Below are positions 62,712-64,000 of a stretch of 64,000 nucleotides of DNA, piece by piece (within the stretch, counting starts at the first letter, position 1; each line of letters opens with the position of its first letter). Position numbers and translations under genes: made by a program. Source of the DNA: Auriscalpium vulgare (taxonomy: Eukaryota > Basidiomycota > Agaricomycetes > Russulales > Auriscalpiaceae); the NCBI GenBank assembly GCA_019915015.1, contig JAHBBC010000005.1, positions 682,001 through 746,000 of the forward strand, written 5' to 3'. Under the pieces are notes generated by a model. That model had not been told where the DNA came from. It did no database searches and saw only the letters and a program-made list of their open reading frames with translations.

Positions 62712-63986
62712 TCACGACCCGACGGAGTCGCTCTGCAGCTCCTCGAACTTCTGACGTGCAAGGCGTATGTTGATCTTCAACGCCGCAGTTTCTGCCCGCA
62801 GCTCGTCAGCGCACCGCGTGACGGGACATAAAAAGGAAAGCGCGCACCTATTGTCGGGTCGTGCACAATGATCAGCACGTACGTATTCTTCGTCATCTCG
62901 TCGAGCACCGCCGTGAACTCCGGCAGCTCCATCTCGAGCGCGTAGAACTCCTCGCGCACGCGCGAGCACGAGTGTTTCAGCGCCTTGACGAGCTCCGACG
63001 TACGCTCGTAGCGCGTCGCGTTTAGCTTGTGCGCATCCCCGCCCTCGGCGCCCGGAATGACAGTGCCCGACAGCGAAGACGGCGGCGAGGAAATGCCGTT
63101 GCTGGTCGCGAGAGCGGTGGAACCAGTGGGTGTGGAGGAGCCGCTTGTGATGGCGCGCGGGGGAGGGAGCGGCGACTCTGCTTGCACAGGGTTGGATGTC
63201 GCGATGACGAGGAAGGTGGTGCGCTCGAAGAGGATGACTTCCGTGGCGCTGCACGCCTCTGCGAAAGTCGTGAGGTGCTTGCTGAGGATGGTTGCATTGG
63301 GAATGATGGTGTGCACGATGCGCGACCATGCCTGTCGTCCTGTCAGCCACGCCGCTGCGCAAGTCGCCAGCGACGAGCACGCACCTTGTACAGGCTTTCA
63401 TCGTAGATGCTCGTCCCGAACACCGTCACGCCGACCTCGCCGCTCTCGTGCTGCAGCTCGCGCCGCTTCTTCTCCAGTTGCGCGCCCTTGTCGCCCGCCA
63501 CCAGATCCATCTTGTGCACGAGGAGGAAGACATTCGCGGTGGGGCTAAACTTGCGCAGCGAGTCGATGCAGTCGCGGTAGTACGACAGGTCCTTCGACAT
63601 GTCGCGGCTCTCGACCTCGAACACGTAGATCAGCACGCCGACGTGCTGGAAGATCGTGGAGCGCTGCGTGGAGAGGTACGAGTCCATGAAGGAGTCCTGC
63701 CCGCCGCAGTCCCAGAGGTTGAGGATGAGGTCGCCGAGGAAGCGAACGTGGTTCTGCTCGACGTCGATGGTCGCGCCGAGGCGAGAGGTCAGCGAGGCGG
63801 GGTTGTTCGAGCTATGTGCAGGTCAGACAGGGAGCTGATGCAGACATGCTGGGGGCGCGCACAAGATGAGTGAGCGCATCGACGTCTTCCCGCTTCCCGA
63901 CGCCCCCATGAGGAGGACCTGCGAGAGGTCCCTGCGGTCAGAGACAGGCTTGCAGTTGAGGATGTAAAACGTACCTTCTTCTTCAT
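62712..63986 (-). CDS. gtr1: Rag GTPase Gtr1 (RagA/B type)
   Basis: This vacuolar amino-acid sensor activates TORC1 together with Gtr2. The first exon encodes only MKKK (63986), then VLLMGASGSGKTSMRSLIL with the P-loop. SNNPASLTSRLGATIDVEQN, the switch II LNLWDCGGQDSFMDSYLSTQ, FQHVGVLIYVFEVESRD and LLVHKMDL follow. The C-terminal roadblock-like domain carries EVILFERTTFLVIATSN, a Ser/Pro/Gly-rich insert and a coiled tail ending SDSVGS. Introns splice cleanly and the gene is complete. Confidence 0.95.
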
Positions 63987-64000
63987 TCTACGTCAAAGGC

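Overview
The window is a gene-dense stretch of nuclear DNA from a basidiomycete fungus, most likely a wood-decaying agaricomycete (white-rot, Polyporales-like). The reasons are many short GT-AG introns of about 50-60 bp, a secreted class II manganese peroxidase, a bifunctional tryptophan synthase, and a WOPR regulator, an elongin A and a Hop1 homologue of fungal type. All assignments come from reading motifs in translated exons; no database search was possible.

Layout. 0-4 kb: the 3' end of a hAT-like transposase abutting a truncated external NADH dehydrogenase gene (nde1), then ATP synthase beta (atp2) transcribed away from nde1. 5-11.3 kb: short-type manganese peroxidase, a J-domain protein with a membrane segment, a signal-anchored phytase and an Rpp40-type RNase P/MRP subunit. 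11.3-16.6 kb: splicing factor Cwf18 head-to-head with the mitochondrial GTPase guf1, then eIF2B beta. 16.9-22.2 kb: tryptophan synthase and an asparaginase-ankyrin gene, both riddled with reading-frame breaks. 22.5-33 kb: a Csm1/Pcs1-like monopolin subunit head-to-head with an adenosine deaminase growth factor gene, a triple-KH protein, brx1 and an arrestin-like adaptor. 33-37.5 kb: a cyclic phosphodiesterase, a DUF1776 protein and a WOPR regulator.

38.5-45.4 kb is a complete 6.86-kb DNA transposon. It has 32-bp terminal inverted repeats (31/32 identical), a perfect 8-bp target-site duplication, and a long split gene that joins a Ulp1-type cysteine protease, a CxxC zinc knuckle and an Asp-rich catalytic region. 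Its insertion point lies in a reading frame that is open on both sides. This is the most notable object in the window.

45.7-64 kb is ordinary housekeeping and regulatory content: elongin A, the GID/CTLH subunit Gid7, meiotic Hop1, Doa1/PLAA, a histidine phosphatase, a vacuolar Ca2+/H+ exchanger and the Rag GTPase Gtr1.

Two genome-wide traits stand out. Many conserved genes need one extra base to restore frame, often in a short homopolymer; this looks like uncorrected sequencing deletions rather than gene death, because essential genes such as atp2 are hit. There are also five probable GC-AG introns.
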